A stretch of 48,854 nucleotides of DNA from Salibaculum sp031581025 (GTDB lineage Bacteria; Pseudomonadota; Alphaproteobacteria; Rhodobacterales; Rhodobacteraceae). Of the stretch, positions 7,964 to 17,073 are shown piece after piece. The stretch is taken from NCBI RefSeq assembly GCF_031581025.1, contig NZ_JAVLCA010000018.1, one strand, 5' to 3'. A model generated the notes under the pieces. It made no database searches, was not told the DNA's origin, and saw only the letters and a program-made list of their open reading frames with translations. The position numbers and the translations under genes were made by a program. How positions within the stretch are numbered: the stretch's first letter is position 1; the number at the start of each line of letters is the position of its first letter.

Positions 7964-8892
7964 GGCGTCTCCTCTTGTCGGTCTTCGGGCTTCTGGGGGT
8001 CTTCGGGGTGCGGGGTCACGCCATGCGGGTCCTTGTGGATCAGCACGTCGGCCTGCGGATGGTCGGCCAGGATGGCCCGGCGCAGTGCGGCGCCTATGGC
8101 ATGGGCCTCTTCGAGGGTCTGGCTGCCGTCCAGCTCGATATGCAGGTTCACGAACAGGCGGCTGCCCGATTGCCGGGTCTTGAGGTCGTGATGGCCCAGA
8201 ACGCCGGGGAAATCCGCGACGGTCCGCTCGATCCGGGCCAGGGTCGCGGGATCGGCTTGCCGGTCCATCAGGGCGTTCCAGGCGCCCCGGGCGATGCGCA
8301 GGGCGCCGACGATCAGCATCACCGCCGCGCCCAGGGCGACGATGCTGTCCACCTGGCCCAGCCCGAAGCGGGCCGAGGCGAACAGGGCGACCAGCGCGCC
8401 CAGGTTCGGCACCAGGTCGCCGACGTAGTGCAGGCTGTCGGCGGCCACGACCCTGTTGCCGGTCCGCCGCGCCACGCGCCGTTGCCACCAGACAAGCGCC
8501 GCGGTCAGCACGATGGAAAAGACCATGACGGCCATGCCGCGGGTTTCCTGCGCGGGCAGGGGGCTGTCGCCCGCCACCAGGCGCAGGACCGCCGCCCCGC
8601 CGATGGCCCCCGCCGAGACGATGATGAAAAGCGATTGCGCCAGCGCCGCGAGGTCCTCGATCGCGGTATGGCCGAAGGCGTGGTCGGCATCGGCGGGTTT
8701 GGCGGCATAGGCGATGGCCGCCAGCCCGCCCAGCGAGACCATGAGGTCCAGCGCGCTGTCGGCCAGCGCCGCGGCCACGGCCAGCGATCCCGTCTGCCCG
8801 AAGGCCCAGAGCTTGGCCACCACGAGCACCAGCGCCACGGTGACCGAAGCAAGACCGGCCGAAAGGTTCAGTCTGTGATGCGATCCAGCCAT
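7960..8892 (-). CDS. cation diffusion facilitator (CDF) family transporter
   Basis: 310-residue inner-membrane antiporter that exports divalent metals such as Zn, Fe, Mn or Co in exchange for protons. About six hydrophobic segments are seen in the first two thirds. The metal site signatures are ALADSALDLMVS in TM2 (Asp pair) and HYVGDLVPNL in TM5 (H..D pair), with DADHAFGHTAIED in the cytoplasmic loop. The C-terminal ~90 residues form the cytoplasmic dimerisation domain (DFPGVLGHHDLKTRQSGS). The HxxxD type in TM5 is common in Zn/Fe members. I start at the ATG at 8892, 11 nt after the upstream SH3 gene, and reject longer in-frame extensions because they would overlap that gene. Confidence 0.9.
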   Translation of the reverse strand: MAGSHHRLNLSAGLASVTVALVLVVAKLWAFGQTGSLAVAAALADSALDLMVSLGGLAAIAYAAKPADADHAFGHTAIEDLAALAQSLFIIVSAGAIGGAAVLRLVAGDSPLPAQETRGMAVMVFSIVLTAALVWWQRRVARRTGNRVVAADSLHYVGDLVPNLGALVALFASARFGLGQVDSIVALGAAVMLIVGALRIARGAWNALMDRQADPATLARIERTVADFPGVLGHHDLKTRQSGSRLFVNLHIELDGSQTLEEAHAIGAALRRAILADHPQADVLIHKDPHGVTPHPEDPQKPEDRQEETP

Positions 8893-8903
8893 TGCCGGGC
8901 AGT

Positions 8904-9431
8904 CTAGTCGCGAATCTCGTCGGGAAACACACCCCAGAGCACCGGCTTGGGCGCCCAGCCGCGATGCCCCCCCGCGACCAGACGGCACCAGTCGCGGCGG
9001 CATTCATCCAGTTCGGCGATCACGCCTATCTCGACAATGGCGGTCTGCTGGGCCGTCTCCTTGGGCCGGGCCCGAAGCGACAGCATGTCGCGCGTCACGA
9101 TCACAGTGCGGTTGCCCGACAGCAGCGCGTAATGCACCCAGCCGCCCATGCCCTCGTGGTCGCCCACGCGGCGCCAGTGGCCGTATTCGGCGGTGACGCG
9201 CAGCGGCATGTCGCGGCGCGTGAAGACCCAGTCGATCCGGTGCGACAGGCTGGGGCCCCGGCGCACGTTGGCCTCGTTCGCCTTGAGCGAGACAAAGCGC
9301 GGCAGGGGCAGGTTGGTGACAGGCCCGCGCGCTTCGGGAACCGTGGTATCAGGTACCGCGCTTTCCTGCGCCGGGGCCATCCCGGCACAGAGCACGAAGA
9401 CACAGGCCAGAACCTGCCGCCAGATTGTCAT
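8904..9431 (-). CDS. secreted SH3-domain protein
   Basis: 175 residues. A clear signal peptide (MTIWRQVLACVFVLCAGMAPAQ) predicts export to the periplasm. Two bacterial SH3-like repeats follow: one beginning VSLKANEANVRRGPS, and a second around SLRARPKETAQQ ending in a GWAPKPVLWGV strand. The family (often labelled SH3 domain-containing or aspartyl-trna synthetase by mis-transfer) is common in alphaproteobacteria and probably binds cell-wall peptides. Two cysteines (ECRRDWC) could form a disulfide. The start at 9431 is chosen because it is the only one that opens with a signal peptide. It is the first gene of a three-gene minus-strand unit with the CDF transporter. Confidence 0.85.
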   Translation of the reverse strand: MTIWRQVLACVFVLCAGMAPAQESAVPDTTVPEARGPVTNLPLPRFVSLKANEANVRRGPSLSHRIDWVFTRRDMPLRVTAEYGHWRRVGDHEGMGGWVHYALLSGNRTVIVTRDMLSLRARPKETAQQTAIVEIGVIAELDECRRDWCRLVAGGHRGWAPKPVLWGVFPDEIRD

Positions 9432-9540
9432 GAAGTCACCTGTCAAACTGCGCCTCTTGCGCGCGGGTTCTTGTGCCACGTCGCGGATGCGGGCAGGTTG
9501 CCACACAGGATCATGAGTGGAAAGCGACGGAGGCCCCCGG

Positions 9541-10527
9541 ATGCCACGCAAACGCCTGAGTGTTGTCGTCACGCGACGGTTGCCCGAGGTTGTCGAAACC
9601 CGCATGAAAGAGCTTTTCGACGTGCAGCTGCGCGACGATGACAGCCCCATGAGCCCCGAAGAACTGGCTGAGGCCGTCCGCGGGTGCGACGTCCTGGTGC
9701 CGACACTGACCGACACCGTCAATGCCGGGCTGCTGGGGCAGGCGGGCGAGCGGCTCAAGCTGATCGCCAATTACGGCGCCGGGGTGGACCATATCGACGT
9801 GGGAACGGCGCGCCAGCGAGGTATCCTCGTGTCGAATACGCCCGGTGTGGCCACCGAGGACACCGCCGACATGACCATGGCGCTCTTGCTCGCCGTCACC
9901 CGCCGCATCCCCGAGGGTCTGGCGCGGATGCAGTCGGGCGAATGGAGCGGCTGGGCCCCCAACGCCATGCTCGGCGGGCGCATCGCCGGGCGGCGGCTCG
10001 GAATCCTCGGGATGGGCCGGATCGGCCAGGCCGTGGCGCGGCGCGCTGCGGCCTTCGGAATGCAGGTGCATTACCACAACCGCCGCCGCCTGCGCCCGGA
10101 AACCGAGGACGAGTTGGGCGCGACCTACTGGGAAAGCCTCGACCAGATGGTCGCGCGCATGGACGTGATCTCGGTCAACTGCCCGCACACGCCCTCGACC
10201 TTCCATCTGATGAACGCGCGGCGGCTCAAGCTGATGAAACCGGACGCGGTCATGGTGAACACCTCGCGCGGCGAGGTGATCGACGAAAACGCACTGACGC
10301 GGATGCTGCGGGCCGGTGAACTGGCCGGGGCGGGGCTGGATGTCTTCGAACACGGCAACCAGATCAACCCGCGCCTGCGCGAACTCAAGAACGTGGTTCT
10401 GTTGCCGCACATGGGCTCGGCCACCCGCGAGGGCCGCATCGAGATGGGCGAGAAGGTGTTGCTGAACATCAAGACCTATCACGACGGCCACCGGCCCCCC
10501 GATCAGGTGGTCCCGGCCATGCTGTGA
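9541..10527 (+). CDS. D-2-hydroxyacid dehydrogenase (glyoxylate/hydroxypyruvate reductase type)
   Basis: 328-residue NAD(P)-dependent enzyme of the D-isomer-specific 2-hydroxyacid dehydrogenase family. The Rossmann loop is GMGRIGQAVARR. The catalytic Arg lies in NTSRGEVIDENAL, the Glu in GLDVFEHG and the His in LLPHMGSAT. The N-terminal substrate motif NYGAGVDHIDV is typical of glyoxylate/hydroxypyruvate reductases. It would interconvert glycerate/hydroxypyruvate or glycolate/glyoxylate. The ATG at 9541 has GGAGG 7 nt upstream (9529-9533). An upstream GTG at 9517 would add eight unlikely residues. It is divergent from the SH3 gene; no metabolic partner is adjacent. Confidence 0.9.
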   Translation: MPRKRLSVVVTRRLPEVVETRMKELFDVQLRDDDSPMSPEELAEAVRGCDVLVPTLTDTVNAGLLGQAGERLKLIANYGAGVDHIDVGTARQRGILVSNTPGVATEDTADMTMALLLAVTRRIPEGLARMQSGEWSGWAPNAMLGGRIAGRRLGILGMGRIGQAVARRAAAFGMQVHYHNRRRLRPETEDELGATYWESLDQMVARMDVISVNCPHTPSTFHLMNARRLKLMKPDAVMVNTSRGEVIDENALTRMLRAGELAGAGLDVFEHGNQINPRLRELKNVVLLPHMGSATREGRIEMGEKVLLNIKTYHDGHRPPDQVVPAML

Positions 10528-10638
10528 GGCGGGCGCAGGGGGCGCTTGTCCGGCCCCTGGGTCATGGGGGCGCGCATCATTGCCCCGGGCGGGGTCAATC
10601 CGCTGCCGTGCTCCTGGGCGATCCGCCCGCCCGATCCC

Positions 10639-11451
10639 CTACTTGTAGACCTGATCTGGGCCGGGGAAGGTGCGCGATGTCACATCGTCGGCATAGGACT
10701 TGACCGCCGCTTCGATCATCGGGCCCAACTGGCCGTAGACCTTGACGAATTTCGGCGTCCAGGGGTTCAGGCCCAGCATGTCCTCGAGCACCAGGACCTG
10801 GCCGTCGCAATTCCGCGACGCGCCGATGCCGATGGTGGGGATATCCACCGCCTCGGTGATGCGGTCGGCAAGGTCCTCGACCACGCCCTCGACCACGACA
10901 GCGAAGGCACCGGCCTCGGCCACCGCCCTGGCGTCCTCGACATGCACCTTCCAGGCGTCCTCGTCGCGGCCCTGCACCTTGAAGCCGCCCATGGTGTTCA
11001 CCGATTGCGGGGTCAGGCCGATATGCGCCATCACCGGGATGCCACGGTCGACGAGAAAGCGGATGGTCTCGGCCATGCGCGCGCCGCCCTCCAGCTTGAC
11101 CGCCTGGCACTGGGTCTCCTTCATGATCTGCGCGGCGTTGCGAAAGGCCATGTTGGGGCTTTCCTCGTAGGTGCCGAAGGGCATGTCGACCACGACCAGC
11201 GCCCGCTTGGTGCCGCGCACCACGGCCTTGCCGTGCATGATCATCAGGTCCAGTGGCACGCCCACGGTGCTTTCCATCCCGTGCATCACCATTCCGAGGC
11301 TGTCGCCCACGAGGATGAAATCGGCATGTTTGTCGACCAGCGCCGCGGTATGGGCATGGTATGACGTCAGCGACACGATGGGCGCACCGCCCTTGCGGGC
11401 GCGCAGTTCCGGCACGGTGGTGCGGCGGATGGTTTCGGTCTGGGCGCTCAT
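10639..11451 (-). CDS. panB: 3-methyl-2-oxobutanoate hydroxymethyltransferase
   Basis: First committed enzyme of pantothenate synthesis: transfers a hydroxymethyl group from 5,10-methylenetetrahydrofolate to 2-oxoisovalerate, giving ketopantoate. 270 residues, normal length. Conserved features: SLTSYHAHTAALVDK, the Mg-binding VGDSLGMVMHG, KLEGG, MAHIGLTPQSVN and the catalytic Glu region VVEGV, then IGIGAS. The start codon overlaps the panC stop by 4 nt, so the order panC-panB is co-translated. Confidence 0.96.
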   Translation of the reverse strand: MSAQTETIRRTTVPELRARKGGAPIVSLTSYHAHTAALVDKHADFILVGDSLGMVMHGMESTVGVPLDLMIMHGKAVVRGTKRALVVVDMPFGTYEESPNMAFRNAAQIMKETQCQAVKLEGGARMAETIRFLVDRGIPVMAHIGLTPQSVNTMGGFKVQGRDEDAWKVHVEDARAVAEAGAFAVVVEGVVEDLADRITEAVDIPTIGIGASRNCDGQVLVLEDMLGLNPWTPKFVKVYGQLGPMIEAAVKSYADDVTSRTFPGPDQVYK

Positions 11452-12299
11452 GGACGGACCTCCCTTTGGTCGATCAAGAGGACACGATTGTCCCCGCTGC
11501 CGAATTCGGCGGAAATCATGATGCCGACCGGCCCTGTCAACGGGCCGGTGGCGGGGGTGAAATCGGGCAGCCGGACAATGTCCAGCCCCTCGAGCGTGGC
11601 GCGGGGCTCATCGGCAATCCGGTCGCGGATGATCCGGGCGAGGTCCTCGGCCGTTGCGGCCCCGCCGTGCTGTGCCGCGTCCAGCGCGCGCGACAGGATG
11701 GGGGCGGCGGTGCGGTCTTCGGGGGTCAGGCGGGTGTTGCGGCTGGACAGGGCCAGCCCGTCGGTGTCGCGCACCGTCGGCACGCCGCGGACCTTCACGT
11801 GCATGTGCAGGTCGCGCACCATGCGCTTGATGACATGCAGCTGCTGGTAGTCCTTTTCCCCGAAATAGGCGGCGTCGGGCTGGCAGATGTTGAACAGCTT
11901 GGCCACCACGGTGGTCACGCCGCGGAAATGGCCGGGCCGGACGGCTCCGTGCAGCATGTTGGCCAGGCGCGTCGTCTCGACCACGGTCTCGTCGCCTTCG
12001 GGGTAGATCTCGGCAGCCTCGGGGATCAGCACCGCGTCGACGCCGGCGGCCTCGAGCCGCGCAAGATCCTCGGCCTCGGTCCGGGGGTAGTTGGCCAGGT
12101 CGGCGGCCTCGCCGAACTGGGTGGGGTTGATGAAGATCGTGGCCACGACCCGGTCATGGGCCGCGCGCGCTTCGCTGACCAGGGCCATGTGCCCGTCATG
12201 CAGCGCGCCCATGGTCGTGACGAGGCCGACCCCCGCGCCGCCGGCGCGGAACCGGGCCACGGCGGCGCGAATGTCGGAAACGATGCGGCAGATCTGCAT
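11448..12299 (-). CDS. panC: pantothenate synthetase (pantoate-beta-alanine ligase)
   Basis: Condenses pantoate and beta-alanine with ATP to form pantothenate. 283 residues. The nucleotidyltransferase HIGH-like motif is MGALHDGHMALV, followed by TIFINPTQFG, YPRTEAEDL, AYFGEKDYQQL and the KMSKS-like SSRNTRL. The start at 12299 (MQICR) fits the family N-terminus; the longer open frame upstream runs into the structured intergenic element and is rejected. It is first in the panC-panB operon. Confidence 0.96.
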   Translation of the reverse strand: MQICRIVSDIRAAVARFRAGGAGVGLVTTMGALHDGHMALVSEARAAHDRVVATIFINPTQFGEAADLANYPRTEAEDLARLEAAGVDAVLIPEAAEIYPEGDETVVETTRLANMLHGAVRPGHFRGVTTVVAKLFNICQPDAAYFGEKDYQQLHVIKRMVRDLHMHVKVRGVPTVRDTDGLALSSRNTRLTPEDRTAAPILSRALDAAQHGGAATAEDLARIIRDRIADEPRATLEGLDIVRLPDFTPATGPLTGPVGIMISAEFGSGDNRVLLIDQREVRP

Positions 12300-12429
12300 G
12301 GGCTGTCCCGGTCGGCGTCGTAATGTGCCCCGCAGGCTTACACCGGGCCGGGCCGGTCGGGCAACCGATGTCATTGAGGCGGGCGGTTGCCAAGCGGTGT
12401 GCGTTCGCACGCTTTCAATCCGCCAGAGG

Positions 12430-12545
12430 GGGATGATCGCGTCGCCCCCGGACGGCAGGCGGATTGCGGCGGGGGCGGGGGGCGCTGCCCCCGTCGGTCT
12501 GCGACCGACTCCCCCGCGGTATTTGGGACCCAAAGAAGCTGGGCG
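12430..12545. repeat. hairpin-rich GC palindrome element between panC and the flavoprotein gene
   Basis: The 338-base gap between two divergent genes contains three adjacent perfect inverted repeats. They are GGGGGC/GCCCCC with a 3-nt loop (12478-12492), GTCGGTC/GACCGAC with a 3-nt loop (12493-12509), and TTTGGG/CCCAAA around a single A (12522-12534). A G-run before and C-run after (12471-12475 and 12511-12515) could close an outer stem. No gene is visible. The form resembles dispersed REP-like elements of the Rhodobacteraceae. It sits where promoters for both genes would be expected. Confidence 0.55.
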
Positions 12546-12637
12546 TCGGTTTTGAGAGGTCTGGCGTCGGCTGCAGGTCGCAGGATTTTGCCAGAATGGG
12601 CATGGTGGCCGCGATAAGGAAAGCTGGAGTCCTCGAG

Positions 12638-15139
12638 ATGAAAACCAATGTCCGTGCGCTTGTCATCGGTGGCGGGGCCATCGGCTCCTCGGTCGCCTAT
12701 CACCTGGCCCGGGCGGGCTGGGACGAGATCGTGTTGCTGGAGCGCGATGAACTGACCGCGGGTTCGACCTGGCACTCCGCCGGGCTGCTGCCGCTGTTCA
12801 ACATGTCCTATGCGGTCAGCCATATCCACGACTACTCGGTGAAGTACTACAAGACCCTGGAGGAAGAGACGGGGCTGAATGCCGGCTTCTCGGTGGTGGG
12901 CAACCTGCGCATGGCCCGCACCCGGGACCGGATGGACGAATACATGGTCTATGCCTCCACCGCCGAGACAGTGGGCATTCACTACGAATGGATGACCCCG
13001 GCCCAGATCAAGGAGAGCTGGCCACTGGTCAACACCGAGGATTTGCAGGGCGCGATCTACCACCCCGAGGACGGCTACATAAACCCGGCGGACCTGACCA
13101 TGGCCATGGTCAAGGGCGCGCGCCAGCGCGGCGTCACGATCGAGCGCAAGTGGCAGGCGGATGCCTTTGAGTGGAAGGGCGACCACTGGGACGTGACCTG
13201 CACCAAGATGGTGGAGAAGGGCGGCAACCTCGTGCCCACGGACGAGCAGGTCGTGGTCTCGGCCGAGCATGTCGTCACCGCCAGCGGCAACCATTCGCAG
13301 CGCGTGGCCCGCATGCTGGGCATCAAGCTTGCGGCGATCCCCGTGGAACACCAGTACATCATCACCGAGCCCGACCCGGAGCTGAAGACCTACCGTGCCG
13401 CCGGCAATGCCGAGCACCCGGTTCTGCGCGATGCCGATGCCAAGTGGTACGTGCGCGAAGAGCGGGGCGGCTGGATGCTCGGCCCCTATGAGCTGAACGC
13501 TCCGGCGCGGTTCGAATACGGCGTGCCGGACAGTTTCCGCGCGGACCTCTTCCCGCTCGATCTGGAGCGGATCGAGGAGGAATACATGTCCATGATCCAC
13601 CGCATTCCGACCACCGAGGAGCTGGGTCTCAAGGACGATTTCAATGGGCCGATCTGCTACACGCCCGATGGCAACCCGCTGCTTGGCCCCGCCCCGGGGC
13701 TGCGCAACATGTGGCTGGCCGAGGGGTTTTCCTTCGGCATCACCGCCGCGGGGGGCGCCGGAAAGTACCTGGCCGATCTCATGGTCGAAGGCGAGGCCGA
13801 GATCGACATGGCCAGTCTCGACCCGCGCCGTTTCGGCAGCTGGATCACCACGGAATACAGCGCCCGCAAATGTGAAGAGGCCTATGAACACGTCTATATC
13901 CTGCACCACCCCGACGAAGAGCGCGAGAAATGCCGCCCGCTGCGCACCGCGCCCAGCTATGACCGGCTGAAGGCGCGGGGCGCGCAGTTCGGCGTGGTCA
14001 ACGGCTTCGAGCGGCCCAACTATTTCGGCCCGCTGGACGCGCCCGAAAGCTTTGACCATGATGCGCGCAGCTTCCGCCGGGGCGGCTGGTGGCAATATGC
14101 CGTGGACGAGGCCAAGGCGGTCCGCGAGGGCGTCGGCCTGCTGGATGCCAGCGCCTTTACCAAGCATGTCGTCAAGGGTCCGGGCGCGACCGCCTTTCTG
14201 GACTGGTTCACCTGCAACAGGCTGCCCAAGGTGGGCCGCATCAACCTGACCTATGCGTTGACACCGGCAGGCACGACGCGCACGGAATACACCATCGTCC
14301 GGCGGGCCGAGGATGAATACTATCTCGTCTCCTCCGGGGCGCTGACGGATTACGACGGTGACTGGCTGCGCAAGTGCGCCGCGGACAAGGCGGCCGAGTT
14401 CGGCTATATCGCGGTCGAGAACGTGACCACGCAATACGGTGTCTTCGCCATCGCCGGGCCGAAATCCCGCGATGTGCTGGCCGAGATCATCAAGGATGCC
14501 GAACCGGACACGGCCCTGTCGAACAAGCGCTTCCCCTGGTTGTCGGCCCGGCAGATCGAGCTGGGCATGTGCCCGGTCAACGCGATCCGCGTGGCCTATA
14601 CCGGCGAGCTGGGCTGGGAGTTGCACCACCCGATCGAGATGCAGAACTATCTCTTCGACCTGCTGGAGGCGGCCGGCGAAAAGCACGGGATGAAGCTGGT
14701 CGGAGCGCGGGCGCAGAACTGGCTGCGCCAGGAAAAGTCCTACCGCGCCTTCGGGCACGAACTGGGCCGCGATGCCACCCCGCTGGAGGCTGATCTGCCG
14801 CGCTTCGTGGACCTGTCCAAGGAGTTTCAGGGCAAGGCCGCGATGGAGGAGCTCGGGCTGCGCACCAAGTGCTGCACCCTGCTGATCGACGGGCCCGAGG
14901 ACGCCGACCCCTGGGGGGTCGAGGCGCTTTATCATGGTGCCGAGAAGGTCGGGCGGCTGACATCGGGTGGCTATTCGGTGCATTTCGGCAAGTCCATCGG
15001 CATGGGCTATGTCCGGCCCGACCTGGCCGAACTGGGGACCCGCCTGAAGATCAGGATGTTCGATCAGCTGTGGGACGCCGAGGTGGTCGTGGACTCGCCT
15101 TATGACCCCGCCAACGAGACGATCCGCAAGGACGGCTGA
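12638..15139 (+). CDS. FAD-dependent dimethylglycine/sarcosine dehydrogenase-like protein with GcvT domains
   Basis: 833 residues, three-part architecture. An N-terminal DAO-fold FAD domain (about 5-370) carries GGGAIGSS and the motif STWHSAGL, whose His46 matches the covalent FAD attachment site of dimethylglycine dehydrogenases. A folate-binding GcvT domain follows (about 430-720; VGLLDASAFTKHVVKG, YTGELGWELHHP), then a C-terminal GcvT barrel (about 740-825; GRLTSGGYSVHFGKSIGMGYV). Such enzymes oxidatively demethylate N-methylated glycines and pass the one-carbon unit to tetrahydrofolate, part of glycine betaine catabolism in marine bacteria. The start at 12638 has GGAG 8 nt upstream. The exact substrate cannot be told from motifs. 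Confidence 0.85.
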   Translation: MKTNVRALVIGGGAIGSSVAYHLARAGWDEIVLLERDELTAGSTWHSAGLLPLFNMSYAVSHIHDYSVKYYKTLEEETGLNAGFSVVGNLRMARTRDRMDEYMVYASTAETVGIHYEWMTPAQIKESWPLVNTEDLQGAIYHPEDGYINPADLTMAMVKGARQRGVTIERKWQADAFEWKGDHWDVTCTKMVEKGGNLVPTDEQVVVSAEHVVTASGNHSQRVARMLGIKLAAIPVEHQYIITEPDPELKTYRAAGNAEHPVLRDADAKWYVREERGGWMLGPYELNAPARFEYGVPDSFRADLFPLDLERIEEEYMSMIHRIPTTEELGLKDDFNGPICYTPDGNPLLGPAPGLRNMWLAEGFSFGITAAGGAGKYLADLMVEGEAEIDMASLDPRRFGSWITTEYSARKCEEAYEHVYILHHPDEEREKCRPLRTAPSYDRLKARGAQFGVVNGFERPNYFGPLDAPESFDHDARSFRRGGWWQYAVDEAKAVREGVGLLDASAFTKHVVKGPGATAFLDWFTCNRLPKVGRINLTYALTPAGTTRTEYTIVRRAEDEYYLVSSGALTDYDGDWLRKCAADKAAEFGYIAVENVTTQYGVFAIAGPKSRDVLAEIIKDAEPDTALSNKRFPWLSARQIELGMCPVNAIRVAYTGELGWELHHPIEMQNYLFDLLEAAGEKHGMKLVGARAQNWLRQEKSYRAFGHELGRDATPLEADLPRFVDLSKEFQGKAAMEELGLRTKCCTLLIDGPEDADPWGVEALYHGAEKVGRLTSGGYSVHFGKSIGMGYVRPDLAELGTRLKIRMFDQLWDAEVVVDSPYDPANETIRKDG

Positions 15140-15406
15140 ACCCGCAGCGAATCGCGGGCCCCGTCAAGCGCCGGTTGCGACAGGGTCTCGGCCCGCGCGA
15201 TCCAGCCCGCCTGCGCCAGCCAGTTGGTGCCAGGTCGGGCGCGGTGGCGTCCAGGGCGTGCAGGATGAACAGGTGGCCGGCCAGCTGGTCGAAGTGGCCC
15301 GCCCGGCGGGCATCGCGGAGGTCCGTTGCGCCGTGACCATGCAGCGGCGCTATCTCCATCCGCTGCTGGCCGAGGTGCTGGGCCCGGCCTGAACCACCCG
15401 GTGTGG
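15140..15406. other. 267-base gap with possible gene remnants
   Basis: No intact gene. On the plus strand, about 15270-15390 reads as a plausible protein C-terminus (EVRCAVTMQRRYLHPLLAEV then a stop at 15390). On the minus strand, 15140-15225 reads NWLAQAGWIARAETLSQPAL. Neither has a start or a ribosome site, and high-GC DNA produces such frames by chance, so this is at best decayed material between two convergent flavoprotein genes. Confidence 0.25.
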
Positions 15407-16486
15407 TCAGTCGCGCAGGCGGTGCGGGGTCAGCTGTGCCACGATCCCGGCCTCGATTTCGGGGGCGCGCCCGGCGACGAGGTCGGCCACCAGCTGGCTG
15501 GCGGCGGGCGCGGTCTGGAAGCCGTAGCCGCCCTGGCCGGCCATCCAGATGAAACGCGGCTCGTCGGGGTCCGGCCCCAAGACAAGCTGCCGGTCGGGGG
15601 CGAAGGTGCGCAGACCGGCCCAGTTGGCCAGCATCCGCGTGACCTCGTAGTGCATGACGGCCTCGAACCGTGCCAGCCCCTCGGCCAGAACGATGTCGTC
15701 GGCCCAGGCGTCCATGGGCGGCTGGGGGTCTTCGTCGGCGGGCGAGACGATCAGCGCCCCCGCGTCAGGCTTGGCATACCAGTTCTCGCCGGGGCCAAAG
15801 ACCATGGGCCAGGCCGAGACGTCCATGCCATCCGGGGCCGGAATCCGCGCAATGGACCGGCGCAGCGGATGCACGCCCAGGGGCTGCACCCCGGCCATGT
15901 GTGCCACGGTGTCCACCCAGGCGCCGGCGGCATTCACGATCATGCCGGCCTCGAGGTGTTCCGCGCCGATGTCGACGCGCCATCCGCTGGCGGTTCTGTC
16001 GATGTGGCGCACCTCGGCGCGGGGGCGCACCGTGCCGCCGTTCGCCCGGATCTCGGCTGCGAAGGTCTGCACCAGCCGGTCGGTGTCGATGTCCCAGGCC
16101 TGGTCATGATAGCCCACCAGTGGCGCCGCCTCGGTATCCAGGATGGGCCAGAGCGCACGCGCCTCTGCGGGCCCGACTCGGTCGAGGCCCATCACGGCCA
16201 TGTCCGCCTCGAACCGGTCGCGGTCGGCTTCGGCCGCGGCCAGCATCAGCCCGCGCGGGGTCAGGACGCCACCGTTGGCCGCCTGGTGATAGGGGGCGCT
16301 GGCCTGACTGAGGGCCATCGTCGAGGGCTTGCCATAGCGTGTTTCGAACAGGGCCGCCGAGCGCCCCGAGGCGTGAAAGGCCAGCGCGTCCTCGCGTTCC
16401 AGCAGGGTGACCTGTCCCAGATGCGACAACCGCGCCCCGACAGAGGCCCCGGCGATGCCGCCGCCGATGATGAGAAAATCCGTCAT
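15407..16486 (-). CDS. FAD-dependent oxidoreductase, DAO (glycine/D-amino acid oxidase) family
   Basis: 359 residues. The N-terminal dinucleotide-binding motif is LIIGGGIAGASVG, with an acidic ribose-binding end (LLERED). SGRSAALFETRYG is a conserved DAO-type segment, and near the C-terminus GQGGYGFQTAPAASQL is the second FAD-contact motif. Likely oxidises an amino or imino acid; substrate unknown. The ATG at 16486 has AGGGG five bases upstream; an ATG-less extension of 12 codons is rejected. It converges on the dimethylglycine dehydrogenase-like gene, and both being flavoproteins of amine catabolism suggests, without proof, a linked role. Confidence 0.85.
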   Translation of the reverse strand: MTDFLIIGGGIAGASVGARLSHLGQVTLLEREDALAFHASGRSAALFETRYGKPSTMALSQASAPYHQAANGGVLTPRGLMLAAAEADRDRFEADMAVMGLDRVGPAEARALWPILDTEAAPLVGYHDQAWDIDTDRLVQTFAAEIRANGGTVRPRAEVRHIDRTASGWRVDIGAEHLEAGMIVNAAGAWVDTVAHMAGVQPLGVHPLRRSIARIPAPDGMDVSAWPMVFGPGENWYAKPDAGALIVSPADEDPQPPMDAWADDIVLAEGLARFEAVMHYEVTRMLANWAGLRTFAPDRQLVLGPDPDEPRFIWMAGQGGYGFQTAPAASQLVADLVAGRAPEIEAGIVAQLTPHRLRD

Positions 16487-16634
16487 GCTGCCCCTGTCCG
16501 CCGTGAAGGTGCCGGCAGACAATCACGTCACAGGGGCAAGGGAAAGGGGATAGCCCTGGGCGGTCTGATGCCTCGTCATCCGCGCCCGGCGCATGGCTGC
16601 GGGACGTCCAGCCCGCAGACCCGGTGCCACCAAT

Positions 16635-16667
16635 GAAAAAACGCCCGCACATTCCTGCGCGGGCGTT
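16635..16667 (-). terminator. rho-independent terminator of rpsO
   Basis: Read on the minus strand, AACGCCCGC and GCGGGCGTT form a perfect 9-bp stem with a 10-nt loop, followed by a T-run. It begins 25 bases after the rpsO stop. Confidence 0.9.
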
Positions 16668-16691
16668 CCGGGAGTTCCATCGAATGAGGCT

Positions 16692-16961
16692 TTAGCGGCG
16701 GATGCCCAGCCGCTTGATGAGGTCGCGATAGCGGGCCTCTTCCTTGCCGCGCAGGTAGTCCAGCAACTTGCGGCGCTGGGCGACCATTTTGAGAAGGCCA
16801 CGGCGGCCGTGGTTGTCCTTCTTGTGGGTCTTGAAATGCTCGGTCAGCGTGGCGATCCGCGAGGTCAGGATCGCGATCTGCACCTCGGGCGAGCCTGTGT
16901 CGCCCTCCTTGGTGGCGAAATCCTTCATGATCCGGGCTTTTTCTTCGGGCGTGATCGACAT
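16692..16961 (-). CDS. rpsO: 30S ribosomal protein S15
   Basis: 89 residues, standard length. The family signature GDTGSPEVQIAILTSRI is followed by HKKDNHGRRGLL and the C-terminal YRDLIKRLGIRR. S15 is a primary binder of 16S rRNA helices in the central domain of the 30S subunit. AGGAGA precedes the ATG. In many bacteria rpsO is followed by pnp; here it ends in a strong terminator and no pnp is in the window. It has its own sigma-70-type promoter about 110 bases upstream. Confidence 0.98.
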   Translation of the reverse strand: MSITPEEKARIMKDFATKEGDTGSPEVQIAILTSRIATLTEHFKTHKKDNHGRRGLLKMVAQRRKLLDYLRGKEEARYRDLIKRLGIRR

Positions 16962-17073
16962 CGGGGTCTCCTGTTCAAACGTGGTTCAAGGCGCAAGCCG
17001 GGATGTCGTCCAGACAAGGCCCATGGAGGGGGTCGGACCCACCAGTGCCGGGCACCAATGAGTCAGATGCCGG

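Noticed and set aside
12371..14983. 870-codon open frame on the minus strand
   Set aside because: Antisense to the dimethylglycine dehydrogenase-like gene, which has full domain support; no start signal or motif.
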